Positions 18,073 through 26,250 of a stretch of 64,000 nucleotides of DNA are shown piece after piece. The stretch is from assembly GCA_910584155.1 (NCBI GenBank), contig CAJTYG010000007.1, forward strand, positions 62,001 through 126,000. The letters are read 5' to 3'. The notes beneath the pieces are model-generated. The model did no database searches, was not told the DNA's origin, and saw only the letters and a list, made by a program, of their open reading frames with translations. This DNA is from an uncultured Christensenella sp. GTDB taxonomy: Bacteria; Bacillota; Clostridia; Christensenellales; CAG-917. Position numbers and translations under genes: made by a program. Position 1 is the stretch's first letter. The number at the start of each line of letters is the position of its first letter.

Positions 18073-18098
18073 AAAAGCGTGGCAATAGCCACGTTTTT
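18073..18098. terminator. Bidirectional terminator between lacZ and pnuC
   Basis: CGTGGC (18078-18083) pairs with GCCACG (18088-18093), with A-rich 5' and T-rich 3' flanks that extend the stem to 11 pairs. A T-run follows on both strands, so it serves the convergent lacZ and pnuC genes. Confidence 0.85.
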
Positions 18099-18919
18099 CA
18101 TTCGTTTGGAATTTGGTTTTCGTCTTCCGATATATCATCATCGAAAGTGGGTTCTTCTGTATCGCAAGCGGTTTCTTCCGTATTGCCAGTGGGCTTTTCC
18201 GTATTGCAGGCGGGTTCTTCGGTGTTTTGCGACTGCGCTTTTTTCATTTTGCACCAACTGATAAAGCCATAGATGTCGTTTACAAGAAACATCGCAAAGC
18301 AGGTGACCATTGGCAGATATGAGATATCCTCGAGGGTGGCAAGCACCCAAAGCACTATCAGTATTATGTCGTTTGCCGAATATGCTATCGCATACCACGG
18401 CGAACGCAAAAAGGTGAGATAACATGCAAGAAAGCTTGTTGTAACCGACAGCGTGCTCACTGCAAGGTTTGGAGTGTTTAGCGCACGCAGAATAAAATAA
18501 AATGCGACGGTCACTGCGGCGGTGCAGGTAAGCATAACGGCGATTTTCTTTTTTGTGAGTGAGGCAACTTTCACTTGTCCGCTTTTTCCGTATGGATTTT
18601 TAAGCCATGAAAACACGGACATAAGCGCTATAGGTCCCGACATAAAGGCATAGGTGATAAACTCGCTGTAATATCTGAAAAGATAGGAAACTATGCTGTA
18701 AAACACTGCAAAAATCACCATTATGATTTCGCCGACCACCTGACCGTTTGCGTGCAGTATGAGCGAGGTCACGCCGACCACTGCGGATACGAAGGTGAGG
18801 GGATCCTTCCAACCCGTGAGTCCAAATGCGACAATATTGACGGCTATGGACACCGCCCACAAAATGTAGTCTCTCGCCTTTAGCGATTTAAAAGGATTTG
18901 CTATCACAAGCTTTTTCAT
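18098..18919 (-). CDS. PnuC-family vitamin transporter
   Basis: The 273-residue membrane protein has about seven hydrophobic helices between residues 15 and 225. The late WVLATLEDISYLPMV and FLVNDIYGFISWCKM helices match the PnuC family, which takes up nicotinamide riboside; relatives take up thiamine or riboflavin, so the substrate is open. The C-terminal ~45 residues are a hydrophilic tail with four heptads of the NTEEPAC type, encoded by 21-bp imperfect repeats (about 18145-18240). The gene has its own promoter and a terminator-containing leader, which suggests ligand- or uptake-controlled attenuation. Confidence 0.88.
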   Translation of the reverse strand: MKKLVIANPFKSLKARDYILWAVSIAVNIVAFGLTGWKDPLTFVSAVVGVTSLILHANGQVVGEIIMVIFAVFYSIVSYLFRYYSEFITYAFMSGPIALMSVFSWLKNPYGKSGQVKVASLTKKKIAVMLTCTAAVTVAFYFILRALNTPNLAVSTLSVTTSFLACYLTFLRSPWYAIAYSANDIILIVLWVLATLEDISYLPMVTCFAMFLVNDIYGFISWCKMKKAQSQNTEEPACNTEKPTGNTEETACDTEEPTFDDDISEDENQIPNE

Positions 18920-18930
18920 TTGCTCCGTCC

Positions 18931-18991
18931 AAAAAAATAAGCATCCGATATGATACGACTTCTAAGACCTAATGACGTATCGACGAATGCT
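18931..18991 (-). promoter_or_regulatory. Leader attenuator (terminator) upstream of pnuC
   Basis: On the minus strand the pnuC leader ends in a two-step hairpin: AGCATTCG pairs with CGGATGCT and, inside it, GATACG pairs with CGTATC, followed by a T-rich run. It lies only 12 bases before the start codon, inside the transcript from the promoter at 19036-19064. Just upstream (19001-19016) is a second hairpin, ACTGCC/GGTAGT with a 4-base loop. Terminator plus small upstream fold is typical of a riboswitch or attenuator. I cannot match it to a known class; it is not TPP. Confidence 0.65.
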
Positions 18992-19035
18992 GTGCATTAC
19001 ACTACCCGGTGGCAGTTAAGTTCGATTTCATCCAT

Positions 19036-19064
19036 AATATAGCACAGCGCACGCAGTCAGTCAA
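19036..19064 (-). promoter_or_regulatory. Sigma-A promoter for pnuC
   Basis: On the minus strand TTGACT (19059-19064) and TATATT (19036-19041) are separated by exactly 17 bases. Transcription would begin near 19029, giving a leader of about 110 bases. Confidence 0.8.
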
Positions 19065-19086
19065 CTATTTGAATGTGCAATTTTGA

Positions 19087-19115
19087 TTGACTTTATTTAT
19101 ACACAAAACTATAAT
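19087..19115 (+). promoter_or_regulatory. Sigma-A promoter for thrS
   Basis: TTGACT (19087-19092), a 17-base spacer and TATAAT (19110-19115). It is divergent from the pnuC promoter, with only 22 bases between the two -35 boxes. The thrS leader is about 65 bases long and has small hairpins (19123-19135 and 19153-19170) but no T-box. Confidence 0.88.
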
Positions 19116-19186
19116 GATTAGTGCTCGTAAAGAGCAAATATTAAATTGCGTACAACCCTTTGTGAGGTTGATTGCGCGGAGGTTTT

Positions 19187-21124
19187 ATGGAAATCGAATT
19201 GAAAGACGGCAGCAAACTGTCACTTGACGGCGCTATGAGCGCTTACGAGGTGGCAAAACACATCAGCGAGGGTCTGGCAAGAGCGGCAATCGTATGCAAG
19301 ATTGACGGACAGCTCGCATCAATGGATACGGTGGTCGACGGGGACTGCAAGTTTGAGGTTTTCACCTTTGACAGCGAAGAAGGCAAGCGTGTATATCGCC
19401 ACACCTGCGCACACATTCTTGCACAGGCGGTCAAGACTGTATATCCTACCGTACATTTTGCAATAGGACCGGCGGTTGACAACGGCTTCTATTATGATTT
19501 TGATTTTAAGACGCCCATCACACAGGCTGATTTTGACAAGATCGAAGCGGAAATGAAGAGCATTATCAAGGCAAATCTGCCCATAAAGCGAATGGTCGTT
19601 ACACGTGCCGAGGCAGAAAAGATCATCGCCAAAATGAAGCAGCCGTACAAGGTTGAGTTGCTTGCGGATATCCCCGAAGGCGAGGAAATAAGCTTTTATC
19701 AGCAGGGCGATTTCATAGATTTGTGCAGCGGACCGCATCTCACCTCAACGGGCAAAATAAAGGCGTTTAAGCTGACTTCGCTTACGGGCGCATATTGGAG
19801 AGGCAACGAAAAGAACAAGATGCTCACCCGTATTTACGGCACTGCGTTTGAGAAGAAAGCGGATCTTGACGAGTATCTCACAAAGCTTGAGGAAGCCAAA
19901 ATGCGTGACCATAACAAGGTAGGCAGAGAGCTTGGTTTCTTTATGACGGATGAAAATATCGGTCAGGGCTTGCCGCTTATTATGCCTAAGGGCGCAAGAG
20001 TGATACAGCTTATGCAGCGTTTTGTCGAGGATGAGGAGCAAAAGAGAGGCTATCTGCTCACCAAAACGCCTATAATGACAAAAAACAATCTGTTTATCAC
20101 TTCGGGACACTGGGATCACTACAAGGACAAGATGTTCTATATAGGCGAGGAAGACGTTGACGATGAAATTTTGTGTCTGCGTCCTATGACCTGTCCCTTG
20201 CAGTTTACAATTTACAAAAACGGTCTTAAGAGCTACCGTGATCTGCCTGTACGCTATGCGGAAACCGCAACGGAATTCCGCAAGGAAGCAAGCGGCGAAA
20301 TGCACGGACTTACGAGAATACGTCAGTTTACGCTTGCGGACGGACACATTGTCTGCACTCCCGATCAGCTTGAAAAGGAATTTCAGGGTTGCGTAGACCT
20401 CATCAAGTATCTTGCGGGCGTGTTTGGCATTGCAGATGATATTTGGTATCGCTTCTCACGTTGGGATCCCAAAAACAGCGATAAGTACGTCGGCACCGCA
20501 GAGGAATGGGAAAGAGTTGAAAACACTATGAAAAATATCCTCGACGACCTCGGTATAAAATACGAAGAGGCGTGGGGCGAAGCCGCCTTCTACGGACCAA
20601 AGCTCGACGTGCAGGGCAGAAATGTTCACGGCAAAGAGGATACGCTGTTCACGGTGCAGATAGACTTCTCGCTTGCAAAGCGCTTCGATATGATTTATAT
20701 AGACGAAAACGGCGAAAAGGCTGTGCCTTATATCATTCACAGAAGCTCTATCGGCTGCTATGAGCGCACGCTCGGAATGCTGATAGAAAAATACAACGGC
20801 GCATTCCCGATGTGGCTTGCTCCCGAGCAGGTGCGTGTGCTGTCCCTTACCGACCGCACGGTGGATATCGTAAACGAAATCACCGAGATGCTCCGTTCGG
20901 CAGGTCTGCGTGCAGAGGCGGACGTCCGCAGCGAAAAGCTCGGCAAAAAGATTCGTGAAGCTCAGCTTGAAAAAGTGCCTTATATCCTTGTCGTAGGCGA
21001 TAAGGAAGCGGAACAGAACGTAGTTGCGGTACGTCACCGCAGCGAGGGCGATCTCGGCACGATGTCGGTGCCCGACTTTGTTTCTAAGTGTCTGCTTGAG
21101 ATAGCGACAAAGCAAATCAAGTAA
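19187..21124 (+). CDS. thrS: Threonyl-tRNA synthetase
   Basis: The enzyme has 645 residues, the usual length for bacterial ThrRS. The domains are an N-terminal TGS domain (residues 1-60), an editing domain, a class II catalytic core with RPMTCPLQF and a motif 3 region near HRSSIGCYERTLGMLIE, and an anticodon-binding C-terminal domain. HGLTRIRQFTLADGHI is characteristic. The ATG at 19187 with CGGAGG upstream is chosen; an in-frame TTG at 19172 overlaps that ribosome site. No T-box leader is present, unlike many Firmicutes thrS genes. Confidence 0.97.
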   Translation: MEIELKDGSKLSLDGAMSAYEVAKHISEGLARAAIVCKIDGQLASMDTVVDGDCKFEVFTFDSEEGKRVYRHTCAHILAQAVKTVYPTVHFAIGPAVDNGFYYDFDFKTPITQADFDKIEAEMKSIIKANLPIKRMVVTRAEAEKIIAKMKQPYKVELLADIPEGEEISFYQQGDFIDLCSGPHLTSTGKIKAFKLTSLTGAYWRGNEKNKMLTRIYGTAFEKKADLDEYLTKLEEAKMRDHNKVGRELGFFMTDENIGQGLPLIMPKGARVIQLMQRFVEDEEQKRGYLLTKTPIMTKNNLFITSGHWDHYKDKMFYIGEEDVDDEILCLRPMTCPLQFTIYKNGLKSYRDLPVRYAETATEFRKEASGEMHGLTRIRQFTLADGHIVCTPDQLEKEFQGCVDLIKYLAGVFGIADDIWYRFSRWDPKNSDKYVGTAEEWERVENTMKNILDDLGIKYEEAWGEAAFYGPKLDVQGRNVHGKEDTLFTVQIDFSLAKRFDMIYIDENGEKAVPYIIHRSSIGCYERTLGMLIEKYNGAFPMWLAPEQVRVLSLTDRTVDIVNEITEMLRSAGLRAEADVRSEKLGKKIREAQLEKVPYILVVGDKEAEQNVVAVRHRSEGDLGTMSVPDFVSKCLLEIATKQIK

Positions 21125-21149
21125 CAACAAATAAACAACCGTAGCAATG

Positions 21150-21183
21150 ACAATGTTCGCAGATAAAGCGGACATTGTTTTTA
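21150..21183 (+). terminator. Intrinsic terminator after thrS
   Basis: ACAATGTTCGC (21150-21160) pairs with GCGGACATTGT (21168-21178) with one G-T pair, followed by a run of T. The 170 bases from here to the hrcA promoter are AT-rich and show nothing else. Confidence 0.93.
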
Positions 21184-21357
21184 TTTATCCGCAGAATGTC
21201 ATTAAAATACGGCAATGTGGCGGGAAGCATATTGGTGTCGCTGTGCTTATTAGTTAAATAGTGTAAAGTTTTATATTGATATCTACACAATAAATGTCGA
21301 TGTATTTGGAAATACTAAAAAATATAAAAATTATATAAAAAATTTAGTCCTAATCTA

Positions 21358-21386
21358 TTGACTTTTGGCAAAAGAAACAATATACT
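21358..21386 (+). promoter_or_regulatory. Sigma-A promoter of the hrcA heat-shock operon
   Basis: TTGACT (21358-21363), 17 bases, TATACT (21381-21386). The CIRCE element begins 2 bases downstream and covers the expected start site, so HrcA binding would block initiation. Confidence 0.92.
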
Positions 21387-21387
21387 G

Positions 21388-21414
21388 TTAGCAGTCGATA
21401 TAAAAGAGTGCTAA
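21388..21414 (+). promoter_or_regulatory. CIRCE operator (HrcA binding site)
   Basis: TTAGCAGTC, nine bases, GAGTGCTAA. This is the CIRCE inverted repeat (consensus TTAGCACTC-N9-GAGTGCTAA) with one mismatch in the left arm. HrcA is the repressor that binds it, and its gene starts 17 bases downstream. Confidence 0.95.
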
Positions 21415-21430
21415 AAATAAAGGAGCGATT

Positions 21431-22483
21431 ATGTCAAAGGAATTGTCCGAAAGAAAAAAGAGAATTCTGCACGCATTGGTGGATCTGTACATCACGACAG
21501 GTCAGCCTGTGTCGAGCTCTGACATTCAAAGCAAGTATTTGCCCGAGGTCAGCTCCGCAACGGTTCGCTCTGAGCTTAGTGCACTCGAGGCTCTCGGATA
21601 TATCGATCAGCCGCATACTTCGGCGGGCAGAGTTCCGCTCAAGCCTGCATACAGGTTTTATGTGGAAAGCATAGACGCCGATGCGGAAACTATGCTCACC
21701 GACCGTGAAACCGAGCTCATCAGACAGAGATTTATGCAAAAGCTCGGGCACGTTGAGGACCTGTCCAAAGAGGCGGCAAAGGTCATCAGCGATATGACGA
21801 ATTATACCTCGTTTTTCATCGAAAAGTCCGTTGTCAATGTGGAAATAGACGAGATAAAGCTTGTGCCGCTAAAGGGAAATAAAGCGCTTGTGCTCATCAT
21901 CACAAACAAGGGCGTGATAGCAAACAAGGCTATCGATATGAAGGACGGCGTAAAGGACGAGTATATCGACACCGCAAGCAATATCCTCAACAAGGTGTTT
22001 GCGGGCAGGCACGTCGAGGATATGGATAAATTTGACCTTAGCGAAATAGACTTGGAAATTCAAGGCTTTCAGGATATTTTGGACGAGGTGCTTGGAATAC
22101 TGCGCATATACATCAACGAGCACAGCGACAACAACGTATTCGTCGAGGGTGCGCTCAAAATGCTTGACTATCCCGAGTACAACAACGTCGAGGACGCCAA
22201 AAACTTTTTGTCGGTCATATCCGACAGGGACAGTATGTCGGAGCTGTTTATCGACGACGATACGAGCATAGAGTTTTCGGTGCGAATAGGCAAGGAAGAC
22301 AGCGGCGTGGACAAATGCGCTATCATCACGGCATCCTACAAGGTTGGGGACGACGTGATGGGGCAGGCGGGGGTCATAGGTCCCGAACGAATGGACTACA
22401 AAAAGGTCATCGGAGTGCTGGACTATATGAAAAAGACTCTTACTGCCGTAATAGAAAACAACGACGATAACGACGAGGACTGA
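21431..22483 (+). CDS. hrcA: Heat-inducible transcription repressor HrcA
   Basis: The 350-residue repressor has an N-terminal winged helix (residues 1-75, including SSATVRSELSALEALGYIDQPHTSAGR, in part) and a C-terminal regulatory/dimerisation domain ending near GPERMDYKKVIGVLDYM, both typical of HrcA. It represses its own operon through the CIRCE site and is normally activated by GroEL. AAAGGAG precedes the ATG. grpE follows one base after the stop codon. No groES/groEL is in this window. Confidence 0.96.
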   Translation: MSKELSERKKRILHALVDLYITTGQPVSSSDIQSKYLPEVSSATVRSELSALEALGYIDQPHTSAGRVPLKPAYRFYVESIDADAETMLTDRETELIRQRFMQKLGHVEDLSKEAAKVISDMTNYTSFFIEKSVVNVEIDEIKLVPLKGNKALVLIITNKGVIANKAIDMKDGVKDEYIDTASNILNKVFAGRHVEDMDKFDLSEIDLEIQGFQDILDEVLGILRIYINEHSDNNVFVEGALKMLDYPEYNNVEDAKNFLSVISDRDSMSELFIDDDTSIEFSVRIGKEDSGVDKCAIITASYKVGDDVMGQAGVIGPERMDYKKVIGVLDYMKKTLTAVIENNDDNDED

Positions 22484-22484
22484 G

Positions 22485-23066
22485 ATGAAAAAAAACGAAG
22501 AAGAAAAACTGAATAATGAGCAAGAGGTCGAAACCGCTGCGGAAGCAGAAGTTGAGGAAGCCGAAGAAGTTGACCTCGGCATTATGAGAGAGGGTATGTC
22601 CGATGAGGATTATATATCCGCTCTCGAGGAAAAGCTTGGAAAGACCATCGCAGAGCTCAGCTCCTGCACGGCGCTTATGCAGCGTTTGCAGGCGGACTTT
22701 GACAACTATCGCAAGCGCAACGCATCGCTTGCGGAGGATATGAAACAGCTCGGTCAGACGATAGTGATAGAAAAGCTGCTGAGCGTGCTTGACAACTGCG
22801 ATCTCGCAAGAAAGTTTTTGCAGGACGAAGCGTCGCTCACGGGCTTCAATATGATGGAAACGCAGATACTCAGCGCTCTCGAGGGCTTTGGACTCGAGGC
22901 GGTAAAGACCGAGGATGCCGACTTTGACGCAAAGCTTATGAGCGCAGTTGAGCGTGTAAAGTGCGAGGGCAAAAACGGCAAGGTCATGGAAACGCTTGCA
23001 AAGGGCTATATGCTGAACGGAAAGCTTTTGCGTCCCGCAAGCGTTAAGGTAGGATACAGCGAATAA
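22485..23066 (+). CDS. grpE: Nucleotide exchange factor GrpE
   Basis: The product has 193 residues: a Glu-rich disordered N-terminus, a long coiled coil (about residues 45-110, including QADFDNYRKRN) and a C-terminal beta domain ending in GYMLNGKLLRPASVKVGYSE-type sequence, diagnostic of the family. It releases ADP from DnaK. The gene is the second of the CIRCE-controlled operon. Confidence 0.95.
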   Translation: MKKNEEEKLNNEQEVETAAEAEVEEAEEVDLGIMREGMSDEDYISALEEKLGKTIAELSSCTALMQRLQADFDNYRKRNASLAEDMKQLGQTIVIEKLLSVLDNCDLARKFLQDEASLTGFNMMETQILSALEGFGLEAVKTEDADFDAKLMSAVERVKCEGKNGKVMETLAKGYMLNGKLLRPASVKVGYSE

Positions 23067-23115
23067 TACGCTTCGGCGTAAAAAATAAATAAAATGTGCT
23101 TCCCGAAATCGGGAA
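23067..23115 (+). promoter_or_regulatory. Two small hairpins between grpE and dnaK
   Basis: The first is TACGC-TTCG-GCGTA (23067-23080), a UUCG tetraloop right after the grpE stop. The second is TTCCCG/CGGGAA (23100-23115), immediately before the dnaK ribosome site AAGGAG. They may protect or process the mRNA and so separate dnaK from grpE expression. There is no terminator-type T-run. Confidence 0.5.
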
Positions 23116-23128
23116 AAGGAGAATAAAA

Positions 23129-24964
23129 ATGGGAAAAATCATCGGCATTGACTTAGGTACAACCAACTCATGTGTGGCGGTTATGGAAGGCGGCGAGGCT
23201 GTCGTAATTCCAAACGCAGAGGGCAGCAGAACAACTCCGTCTGTAGTAGCGTTCACAAAAGACGGCGAAAGGCTTGTCGGCGAGATCGCAAAGCGTCAGG
23301 CAGTTGCAAACCCTGAACACACCGTAAGCTCTATCAAGAGAGAAATGGGCTCCGATTATAAGGTGAAGATCGACGACAAAAACTTCACTCCGCAGGAAAT
23401 ATCCGCAATGATACTTACAAAGCTGAAGAACGACGCTGAAAAGTATCTTGGCGAAAAGGTGACCGAGGCAGTCATCACAGTGCCTGCATATTTTACAGAC
23501 GCACAGCGTCAGGCAACAAAGGACGCAGGTAAGATCGCAGGTCTTGACGTAAAGCGTATCATCAACGAGCCTACGGCAGCGTCGCTTGCATACGGCATTG
23601 ATAAGGACGAAAACAAATCTCAAAAGGTGCTCATATTCGACCTCGGCGGCGGCACGTTCGACGTATCCCTGCTTGAGCTTGGCGACGGAGTATTCGAGGT
23701 GCTTGCAACGGCAGGTAACAACCGTCTCGGCGGCGACGACTTCGACAAGCGCATAATGGATTGGGTGGTTTCCGAGTTTAAGGCGACCAACGGCGTCGAC
23801 CTGTCAAAGGATAAGATGGCTATGCAGCGTATAAAGGAAGCTGCAGAAAAGGCAAAGATAGACCTTTCGGGCGTGACAAAAGCAAAGATTTCGCTGCCGT
23901 TCATCGCAATGAACAACGGCGTGCCTATGCACCTCGATATGGATCTTACACGTGCAAAATTCGACTCGCTCACGCAAGACCTTGTTAACGCAACTATCAA
24001 GCCTATGCAACAGGCTTTGAGCGACGCAGGGCTTGACTACAGCGCAGTGTCAAAGGTCATAATGGTCGGCGGCTCCACACGTATCCCCGCAGTGTACGAC
24101 ACTGTGAAGAAGGTCACGGGCAAAGAGCCCTATAAGGGAATCAACCCCGACGAATGCGTTGCGCTCGGCGCTGCAATTCAGGGCGGCGTGCTCGCAGGCG
24201 AAGTAAAGGATATGCTGCTTTTGGACGTCACGCCTCTGTCGCTCGGTATCGAGACGCTTGGCGGAATCTGCACAAAGCTTATAGAGAGAAACACGACTAT
24301 TCCTACAAGCAAGTCGCAGGTGTTCAGCACCGCTGCGGACAATCAGACCGCTGTCGATATCCACGTCTTGCAGGGCGAGAGACAGTTTGCAAGAGACAAT
24401 AAAACTCTTGGCAGATTCGAGCTTGTCGGTATTGCTCCCGCACCGAGAGGAATACCGCAGATAGAAGTCACGTTCGACATCGACGCAAACGGTATCGTGT
24501 CCGTCAAGGCTATGGATAAGGCAACTAACAAGTCGCAGTCAATCACTATCACTGCTTCGTCAAACCTCACCGAGGACGATATAAACAAAGCAGTCAAGGA
24601 CGCAGAAATGTACGCAGAGGAAGATAAGAAGCGCAAGGCTATCGTGGACGCCAAAAACAATGCGGAACAGCTCATCCTTGCTATGGACAAGTTTGTAAGC
24701 GAAAACGGCGATAAGATCGAGGAAGCGGATAAGACCGCTATCGAGGAAGCAGTAAAGACCGCACGTGTCGAGCTTGAAACGGCAGAGACGGAAGAGCAGG
24801 TCAAGGAGCTTATCGAAAAGATGACAAAGGTCAGCGATCCTATCATCACCAAATTTTATCAGTCCAACCCCGAGGCAATGCAGGAGGCTATGAAAAACGC
24901 AGGCATAAACCCCGAGGATATGCCAAACGGCGACAAGGACGGAATGGACGGCACAGTTGACTGA
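23129..24964 (+). CDS. dnaK: Chaperone DnaK (Hsp70)
   Basis: The 611-residue chaperone starts MGKIIGIDLGTTNSC, the canonical ATPase N-terminus. Other signatures are IFDLGGGTFDVSLLE and VIMVGGSTRIPAVYDTVK, and then the substrate-binding domain beginning near LLDVTPLSLGIETLGG and the helical lid. As in other Gram-positive DnaK, the stretch found after the first ATPase subdomain in E. coli is missing. The ATG at 23129 with AAAAGGAG is the correct start; an upstream in-frame GTG lies inside a hairpin. Confidence 0.97.
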   Translation: MGKIIGIDLGTTNSCVAVMEGGEAVVIPNAEGSRTTPSVVAFTKDGERLVGEIAKRQAVANPEHTVSSIKREMGSDYKVKIDDKNFTPQEISAMILTKLKNDAEKYLGEKVTEAVITVPAYFTDAQRQATKDAGKIAGLDVKRIINEPTAASLAYGIDKDENKSQKVLIFDLGGGTFDVSLLELGDGVFEVLATAGNNRLGGDDFDKRIMDWVVSEFKATNGVDLSKDKMAMQRIKEAAEKAKIDLSGVTKAKISLPFIAMNNGVPMHLDMDLTRAKFDSLTQDLVNATIKPMQQALSDAGLDYSAVSKVIMVGGSTRIPAVYDTVKKVTGKEPYKGINPDECVALGAAIQGGVLAGEVKDMLLLDVTPLSLGIETLGGICTKLIERNTTIPTSKSQVFSTAADNQTAVDIHVLQGERQFARDNKTLGRFELVGIAPAPRGIPQIEVTFDIDANGIVSVKAMDKATNKSQSITITASSNLTEDDINKAVKDAEMYAEEDKKRKAIVDAKNNAEQLILAMDKFVSENGDKIEEADKTAIEEAVKTARVELETAETEEQVKELIEKMTKVSDPIITKFYQSNPEAMQEAMKNAGINPEDMPNGDKDGMDGTVD

Positions 24965-25016
24965 TAACGTACTTTATCGCATAAAAATGAACAATTAAAG
25001 TGCAAAATTGTAGTAT

Positions 25017-25044
25017 TTAGCGCAACGGACACCCGTTGCGCTAA
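25017..25044 (+). promoter_or_regulatory. Perfect 12-bp stem-loop before dnaJ
   Basis: TTAGCGCAACGG (25017-25028) pairs perfectly with CCGTTGCGCTAA (25033-25044) around a 4-base loop. It lies 20 bases before the dnaJ start, which has no close Shine-Dalgarno. No T-run follows. It may be a processing site or mRNA stabiliser between dnaK and dnaJ. Confidence 0.6.
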
Positions 25045-25063
25045 GGCGTAAATAAAATAGACT

Positions 25064-26200
25064 ATGGCAAGTAATTATTATGAAATTTTAGGCGTCGGCA
25101 AGACGGCGACGGCGGACGAAATAAAGTCCGCCTACCGCAAGCTGGCAAAAAAATATCATCCCGACCTGTACACAAGCGCAAGCGAGGCGGAAAAGAAAAA
25201 CGCTGAGGAAAAGTTTAAGGAAGTAAACCACGCATACGAGGTGCTGTCCGACGATCAAAAGCGCAAGATGTATGACGCTTACGGCGACGAAAACGGTCCG
25301 CAGGCAGGCGCAGGCGGCTTTGGAGGCTTCAGCAGCGCAGGCGGTTTCGGCTTTGACGTGGACGATATCTTTTCAACTATCTTCAGCGGCTTTGGCGGAG
25401 GCTCCCGCTCCCGTAACGAGAATGCGCCGAGAAGAGGACAGGATATCCTTAAAAATATCACGCTTACGTTTGAGGAAGCTGTGTTCGGTGTGCAAAAGAC
25501 GGTCACGGTAAAGCGTGTGGAAAACTGCTCGCATTGTAGCGGCACTGGCGCAAAGGACGGCAAGGCATTTAAGGTGTGTACGCAGTGCAACGGCCGTGGC
25601 CGTGTCACTATGTCGCAGCGCACGCCCTTTGGCGTGATAAACACCGAAAGCGTATGCCCCACCTGCAAAGGTACGGGCAAGATAATCACCGAAAAATGTC
25701 CGCATTGCGGCGGTCAGGGACGTCAGGAGCAGACTCGTGAAATAAAGGTGAATATCCCCGCAGGCATTGACGCAGGGCAGCGCATAACCTACAGAGGCGA
25801 GGGACACGGCGGCATAAACGGCGGCGAAAAGGGAAGCCTTGTAGTTGAGGTGAATATCGCACCGCACAAGCTTTACACACGCAAGGGCTTTGACATCTAT
25901 ATGGATTTACCTATCAACGTGGTGGACGCAACGCTCGGCTGTACGGTGACCATTCCTACGCTTTACGGCACGCACGACCTCAAGATACCCGAAACAACGC
26001 AGAGCGGCACAGTTCTCAAGGTGAAAAATGCCGGCATAAAGCATTTGAGAGGCGCCGACAAGGGCGATATGTTTGTCAAAATAGTGGTGGAAGTGCCAAA
26101 GTCCGTCACCCGTGAGCAAAAGGAATTGCTCAAAAAGCTTTCGGATACGTTTGAGGATAAGCAGTTCCCCATACAAAAGGCATACAACGCTAAAAAATAA
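25064..26200 (+). CDS. dnaJ: Co-chaperone DnaJ (Hsp40)
   Basis: The 378-residue protein has a J domain with the HPD tripeptide (KKYHPDLY), a Gly/Phe-rich linker, and four zinc knuckles (CSHCSGTG, CTQCNGRG, CPTCKGTG, CPHCGGQG), followed by two substrate-binding beta domains. It stimulates DnaK ATPase and delivers clients. The ATG lacks an obvious ribosome site within 15 bases, unusual for this window; translation may depend on the upstream hairpin region. Confidence 0.97.
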   Translation: MASNYYEILGVGKTATADEIKSAYRKLAKKYHPDLYTSASEAEKKNAEEKFKEVNHAYEVLSDDQKRKMYDAYGDENGPQAGAGGFGGFSSAGGFGFDVDDIFSTIFSGFGGGSRSRNENAPRRGQDILKNITLTFEEAVFGVQKTVTVKRVENCSHCSGTGAKDGKAFKVCTQCNGRGRVTMSQRTPFGVINTESVCPTCKGTGKIITEKCPHCGGQGRQEQTREIKVNIPAGIDAGQRITYRGEGHGGINGGEKGSLVVEVNIAPHKLYTRKGFDIYMDLPINVVDATLGCTVTIPTLYGTHDLKIPETTQSGTVLKVKNAGIKHLRGADKGDMFVKIVVEVPKSVTREQKELLKKLSDTFEDKQFPIQKAYNAKK

Positions 26201-26250
26201 CAGACGGCGGACGTCTATGCCTTGGCGTGAGCGGGCATAAAGGATACATA

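Noticed and set aside
18920..19035. TPP riboswitch before pnuC
   Set aside because: The CTGAGA and ACC...GATCTGG-type core elements are not present.
19116..19186. T-box riboswitch before thrS
   Set aside because: The leader is only ~65 bases and lacks the AGGGTGG...ACCGCG core. The same search failed before tyrS and valS.
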